This document shows, in pieces, positions 6,260 through 9,086 of a DNA stretch of 9,086 nucleotides (positions are counted from its first letter, which is position 1; the number at the start of each line of letters is the position of its first letter). The DNA is taken from the NCBI GenBank assembly GCA_945877965.1, contig CAMCTH010000154.1:1-9086 (forward strand). Direction: 5' to 3'. This DNA comes from Planctomicrobium piriforme. GTDB lineage: Bacteria; Planctomycetota; Planctomycetia; Pirellulales; PNKZ01. Below the pieces are notes generated by a model. That model ran no database searches. It worked only from the letters and a program-made list of their open reading frames with translations, and was not told the origin of the DNA. The translations under genes were made by a program, and so were the position numbers.

Positions 6260-6493
6260 ATGTCCCTCACGCTTGACCAAATCCGAGCCATCGAACGGAT
6301 GGAAATCGTCGATGAGGCGATGGTCGCGGTACTGCAAGCTAAATCGCCGGCGGAACGTCTGGCCGTCGCTCACGCGATGTGGCGTTCGGCGCGCGACATG
6401 ATCCGCAGCCTCCTGCGAGCCGAACACCCCGCGTGGTCGTTCGCAGAGGTGGAGCGGGAGACGGCGCGGAGGTTACGCGATGGAACATCCTGA
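6260..6493 (+). CDS. Small antitoxin-like protein, Rv0078B-related, 77 aa
   Basis: The sequence (LDQIRAIERMEIVDEAMVAVLQAKSPAERLAVAHAMWRSARDMIRSLLRAEHPAWS..EVERETARRL) fits a family of about 70-residue helical proteins that precede a nucleotidyltransferase gene. I recall it as 'Rv0078B-related antitoxin' after the mycobacterial pair. The hallmarks are the L..IRAIE start, the SPAERL..A...WR.AR segment at 29-46 and the HP.WS...V..E.ARRL ending at 56-71. The ATG has GAGGAG 7 nt upstream. The stop overlaps the next gene by 14 nt, so translation is likely coupled. Its expected role is to bind and neutralise the downstream nucleotidyltransferase; this is inferred from family and position. The gene is intact although its partner is interrupted. 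Confidence 0.75.
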   Translation: MSLTLDQIRAIERMEIVDEAMVAVLQAKSPAERLAVAHAMWRSARDMIRSLLRAEHPAWSFAEVERETARRLRDGTS

Positions 6494-7073
6494 TCTCCTG
6501 CGCTATCTTGCCGATGCATTCGATCGCTTGCAATTGCGCTATTCGGTGACCGGTTCGACGGCCACGATCGCCTACGGAGAACCCCGTTTTACTAACGACA
6601 TTGACGTCGTCGTGGAATTACCGATTGCGCGAGTAGACGATTTTATCGCCGCCTTTCCCGCCCCCGACTTTGATGTCAGCCGTACGGCGGTGGAATCAGC
6701 TGCGACTCAATGACGAGCATTTAACTTGATCCATCCTGCCTCGGGCTTGAAGGTAGACGTGTTCGTCGCCGCACAATCGGAATTCGATCGCCAACGTCTG
6801 GACCGGGCCCGACCGTTATCTGTTTTCGCGGATCGCACCGTCTCGTTCGCGACGGCGGAAGACGTGATCCTTAAGAAGCTGCAATACTTCCGAGAAGGAA
6901 GTTCGGAAAAGCACTTGCGCGATATTGCCGGAGTACTCCGTATTCAAGGTGAGCGGGTTGATCGCACTCGCATCGTCCACTGGGCCGAGCGGCTGGGATT
7001 AAGTGAAATCTGGTTGCTCGTGTTGAATCGCCTGGCAGGAGAATCCGGTACTTCACCTCCGTCGGCCCCGTGA
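6480..7073 (+). pseudogene. Nucleotidyltransferase (AbiEii/Rv0078A-like) gene with in-frame TGA
   Basis: The reading frame of 197 codons encodes a minimal nucleotidyltransferase of the kind paired with small antitoxins. Residues 24-44 carry the Pol-beta-type signature TGSTATIAYGEPRFTNDIDVV: the GS at 25-26 and the catalytic pair D40 and D42. The third metal ligand is D93 in KVDVF. Residues 113-150 hold the family motif FATAEDVILKKLQYFREGSSEKHLRDIAGVL. A TGA at 6711-6713 (codon 78) splits the gene between D42 and D93; frame and homology continue directly after it (RAFNLIHPASGLKVDV), so it is a single substitution, probably CGA or CAA to TGA. The short product lacks D93 and would be inactive. 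Readthrough, reinitiation at TTG 6726, or a sequencing error are alternatives. The ATG has GGAGG 7 nt upstream. Confidence 0.8.
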
Positions 7074-7487
7074 AGAATTCGGGTGCGATCGTGTTCCCGC
7101 CGCGGCGAGCGACGCTCCGCCGACTTTTTCGTGTAGCTTACGAGTTGACGCAGACCGCGGCGCGCGAAACCTGCTGACCGGACAGGGGGTCCGCCGCCGA
7201 GCACCGCTCCCGCTTGTGCTCCCACGGCAACTCGGGGAGCCGAGCTATCGGCGAAGGCCCGCTGACCCGCACCTCGACCCCCGCGAGCGGGTCTCCGTTC
7301 GCTGATTCCCGCCGGCGGATCGCTCGCGGGCTTCGACGCCCCCTCTCCCGACTCCGGGCTCGTTTGAATGCCGGGCGCGTCGCACCTCACCCTGCACTCC
7401 GCCGCGACGCTCTGGGAATTCCGTTTGGTTCAAGCTTCAGGGGCGATGTCACGCCCTCAGCTCCATTTTTCAACCCCGGGAGGACTC
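7074..7487. other. GC-rich non-coding stretch before the Ycf35/Ycf46-type operon
   Basis: No gene is supported in these 414 bases. There are inverted repeats at 7199-7204 with 7216-7221 (GAGCAC/GTGCTC), 7231-7244 (CTCGG-GGAG-CCGAG) and 7264-7270 with 7287-7293 (GACCCGC/GCGGGTC). The 16-mer GCCGCCGAGCACCGCT at 7193-7208 repeats that at 5561-5576. A promoter for the downstream operon is expected here, but I cannot point to clear hexamers. Confidence 0.5.
7103..7129 (+). terminator. Possible intrinsic terminator after the nucleotidyltransferase gene
   Basis: CGGCGAG (7103-7109) pairs with CTC-c-GCCG (7115-7122, one bulged C) around a 5-nt loop, followed at 7125-7129 by five T. It lies 30 bp after the TGA at 7071-7073. 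The stem is short and the T-run modest, so the call is tentative. Confidence 0.4.
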
Positions 7488-7631
7488 ATGCCACTCTGGA
7501 TCGTGACGGCCCTGTTGCTCACCGTCCTGACGGTGACCCTCTGCACGCTGGTGCGTCAGGTCCGACTCGTTCGAGCCTTACGCCGTCTCATCGTCCGACT
7601 CATCAACCTGGGGAGAAATCGCCATGCCTGA
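7488..7631 (+). CDS. 47-aa single-span membrane miniprotein
   Basis: No family is recognised. The ATG at 7488 has GGGAGG 4 nt upstream; the same frame is open further left but without a ribosome site. Residues 4-22 (WIVTALLLTVLTVTLCTLV) form one hydrophobic span. Residues 23-46 are a basic amphipathic helix (RQVRLVRALRRLIVRLINLGRNRH) that would lie on the cytoplasmic face of the membrane by the positive-inside rule. The stop overlaps the start of the lipoprotein gene by 8 nt, so the two are probably co-translated. It could be a membrane anchor or partner for that lipoprotein or for the downstream ATPase system; this is inferred from position only. Confidence 0.6.
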   Translation: MPLWIVTALLLTVLTVTLCTLVRQVRLVRALRRLIVRLINLGRNRHA

Positions 7632-8175
7632 TGTTCGCTTTGCACTCTCTATATCGTTGCTCGTCGTGTTCTTCGTCGGCTGCGACGAGCAGGAGACAAA
7701 ACTCCGCGCATGGCAACAGCAACAAGTCGAACTGTTGCAACGACAGTCCCAGGAAAACTCCGCCGCCGCTCGGGCCTTGGTCGAAGCCGATGCCCAAAGC
7801 CGCCGACAATTCGTCGCGCTCGAACAAGCGGTCCAAGCCGAGCGACGACAATGGGCCGATCAGTACACGGCTCTCGAGGCCGATCGCAAAGCGTTGGCCG
7901 CCGCCCGCGAGCGCGTACCGCTGCTCGCGACCGCCTTTCAGGGACTTGCGACGCTAACGCTGGGAATTGCTGCTTTATGGGTTTGCGGGCGGTTACTCGG
8001 CCGGATGTCGAGCGACGATGACGTCGGGGAGTTGGAGGAGACGCTCATCTTGTCGCTCGCCGGGGAGACGGACCTCTTCACCGACGAGAAGGTTCTGCTG
8101 CCCCGGTCTCCTGAAGTCCCGGTCCGAGAGCAGGCATCTCCCCCCATCGCAGCGCCCGCCCTCGGCAAAGATTAG
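7624..8175 (+). CDS. Coiled-coil lipoprotein with a second membrane span, 183 aa
   Basis: Residues 1-19 are a signal sequence ending in FVGC, a lipobox with Cys20 as the likely lipidation site (Phe at -3 is less usual). Asp21 at +2 is the inner-membrane retention signal in E. coli; whether it applies here is unknown. Residues 25-97 are rich in Gln, Glu, Arg and Ala and form a predicted long coiled coil. Residues 99-123 are a hydrophobic span (LLATAFQGLATLTLGIAALWVCG). Residues 129-183 are acidic then Pro-rich and would be cytoplasmic. The protein would thus be tethered by lipid and by a span, with the coiled coil outside the membrane. The ATG has GGAG 9 nt upstream; it overlaps the preceding gene by 8 nt, and DUF1257 follows after 32 nt. 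No known family. Confidence 0.7.
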   Translation: MPDVRFALSISLLVVFFVGCDEQETKLRAWQQQQVELLQRQSQENSAAARALVEADAQSRRQFVALEQAVQAERRQWADQYTALEADRKALAAARERVPLLATAFQGLATLTLGIAALWVCGRLLGRMSSDDDVGELEETLILSLAGETDLFTDEKVLLPRSPEVPVREQASPPIAAPALGKD

Positions 8176-8207
8176 TCCATCCCCTTTCATCCAGGAGAAA
8201 TTATCGC

Positions 8208-8576
8208 GTGTCGCACATCGTCAGCATTCAAACCGAAGTTCGCGATCCGGCGGCCATTCGTTCCGCTTGCGATCGACTGGGGCTGCCGCTTCCGGTCCAC
8301 GGAACTGCTCGCCTCTTCACAACCGAAGCCACCGGTCTACTCGTTCAACTCCCGCGGTGGCGGTACCCGGTCGTCTGCCAAACCGAAACCGGTACGCTCG
8401 CCTACGACAACTATCGCGGCGCGTGGGGCGAGCAGGTTCACCTGGATCGATTCCTGCAATGTTACGCGGTGGAGAAGACGCGGCTGGAAGCGCGTAAGCA
8501 GGGGCACGACGTCGTGGAGCAGACGCTGGCCGACGGCTCGATCCGAATCACGGTCCAAGTGGGAGGCGCCGGATGA
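8208..8576 (+). CDS. DUF1257 (Ycf35-type) protein, 122 aa
   Basis: This is a clear member of the DUF1257/Ycf35 family, known from plastid genomes, cyanobacteria and planctomycetes; its biochemical role is not established. Hallmarks are the MSHIVSI start, TEVRDPAAIRSACDRLGL (9-26), ATGLLVQLPRWRYPVVC (41-57), LAYDNYRGAWGEQVHLDRFLQCYAVEKTRLEAR (64-96) and the C-terminal strand GSIRITVQVGG. The length is that of the family, so the gene is complete. The start is a GTG with AGGAGA 9 nt upstream. The stop overlaps the next ATG as ATGA, so DUF1257 and DUF2997 are coupled. The protein is cytoplasmic, with no signal sequence. Confidence 0.92.
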   Translation: MSHIVSIQTEVRDPAAIRSACDRLGLPLPVHGTARLFTTEATGLLVQLPRWRYPVVCQTETGTLAYDNYRGAWGEQVHLDRFLQCYAVEKTRLEARKQGHDVVEQTLADGSIRITVQVGGAG

Positions 8577-8776
8577 AAACAATCGTTCTCGTCGTCGCCC
8601 CGGATGGCGCGACGCGCGTCGAGACGCACGGCTTCGTCGGCGCCGCCTGCCGTGGAGCCAGCCGATTCATCGAACTCAGCCTCGGGACGAAGACGGCTGA
8701 AAAGCTTACATCGGAGTATCACCAAGTCCCCTCCACGTCGTCTGTGATCGAGCGGCAATCCGCCGGCGGCAGTTGA
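8573..8776 (+). CDS. DUF2997 protein, 67 aa
   Basis: A small protein of the DUF2997 family, which accompanies DUF1257 in many genomes; its function is unknown. The N-terminal half follows the family pattern of two strands and a turn (IVLVVAPDGATRVETHGFVGAACR, 4-27), then a helix with RFIELSLGTK (31-40) and the terminal segment LTSEYHQ. Cys26 is at the usual conserved position as I recall it. The ATG overlaps the DUF1257 stop (ATGA) and has GGGAGG inside that gene about 6 nt upstream. The tight coupling suggests the two proteins act together or bind each other. Confidence 0.85.
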   Translation: MKTIVLVVAPDGATRVETHGFVGAACRGASRFIELSLGTKTAEKLTSEYHQVPSTSSVIERQSAGGS

Positions 8777-8880
8777 CGTTGCCGCTCACCGCCGCCAGAG
8801 CGATTCGACGCTCCCGTCTCGTACCCAGGATTGCGCCCGACGGCATAAACCTATCCCTTTAATAACTTGAGGAACTCCCA

Positions 8881-9086
8881 ATGTCGCTCACCGAGCGCTT
8901 ACGTGAATTGATCGATGCCTGCTTTACCGGAATCTGGATCCAATCCCATGAGCATGAGGATGCACTGGCCGAGATCGCCCGGCTCTGTCGCGAGCAGAAC
9001 TGGCGGCTGGCGACTTGGGACGTCGCCCGCGGACTCTCGGTTGCCGGCGGCGGGGACTCGACCGTGACCGCCGTCGGCTCCGATCC
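8881..9086 (+). CDS. Ycf46-like AAA ATPase, N-terminal part (runs off the window)
   Basis: Only the first 68 codons are present. The sequence LRELIDACFTGIWIQSHEHEDALAEIARLCREQNWRLATWDVARGL matches the N-terminal domain of Ycf46-type AAA ATPases, where a strand (IWIQSHEHEDAL) precedes the helix, followed by the W.L.TWD...GL pattern. The Walker A and B motifs would lie beyond the window edge. The ATG at 8881 has GAGGA about 9 nt upstream and follows DUF2997 after 104 non-coding bases. Ycf46 homologues belong to the classical AAA clade and are linked with DUF1257/DUF2997. The position supports one functional unit of ATPase plus small accessory proteins. Confidence 0.85.
   Translation, partial: MSLTERLRELIDACFTGIWIQSHEHEDALAEIARLCREQNWRLATWDVARGLSVAGGGDSTVTAVGSD

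Noticed and set aside
7214..7957. 247-aa plus-strand open frame over the miniprotein and lipoprotein start
   Set aside because: The translation is Arg/Ser/Pro-rich without a domain; the two genes it overlaps have ribosome sites and clear membrane features.
1..9086. tRNA, rRNA, tmRNA or CRISPR array
   Set aside because: No cloverleaf with a TTCGA-type arm, no rRNA signature and no regularly spaced identical repeats were seen on either strand by eye.

Overview
The window is GC-rich bacterial DNA, probably from a planctomycete (Planctomycetota). The best clue is the right end. There, a Ycf35-type DUF1257 protein, a DUF2997 protein and the start of a Ycf46-like AAA ATPase lie in a row. I know this trio from cyanobacteria and plastids and, outside them, mainly from planctomycetes. 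The unknown-function genes, the lipoprotein and the Rv0078A/B-like pair fit such a genome. The phylum assignment is an inference.

Layout. Positions 1-238: no convincing gene. Positions 239 to about 725: a decayed IS3-family element, with orfA nearly whole and orfB cut after about 50 codons. Positions about 725-1118: non-coding and unusually rich in inverted repeats. Positions 1119-5268: a compact five-gene minus-strand operon. Its order of transcription is a 366-aa protein with a winged-helix-like C-terminus, a 276-aa protein with a helix-turn-helix-like segment, a 471-aa protein with a faint primase/TOPRIM-like N-terminal half, a 152-aa basic protein and a 135-aa protein. None has a name I can give; they look co-translated. 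Positions 5269-6259: about 1 kb without a gene between divergent operons, again full of long hairpins. Positions 6260-7073: a two-gene toxin-antitoxin-like module in which the nucleotidyltransferase gene carries an in-frame TGA between its catalytic motifs. Positions 7074-7487: GC-rich, non-coding, with a possible terminator. Positions 7488-9086: a plus-strand operon of a 47-aa membrane miniprotein, a coiled-coil lipoprotein, DUF1257, DUF2997 and the AAA ATPase, which runs off the window.

How they may work together. The right-hand operon couples the Ycf35/DUF2997/Ycf46 trio to two membrane-associated proteins, so the ATPase system may act at the cytoplasmic membrane. The left-hand operon has DNA-binding-like and primase-like elements but no recognisable enzyme; its position beside an IS remnant, hairpin-rich DNA and a toxin-antitoxin-like module suggests an accessory or mobile region. 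The most unusual points are the uncharacterised five-gene operon, the two hairpin-rich non-coding regions that flank it, and the nonsense-interrupted nucleotidyltransferase.
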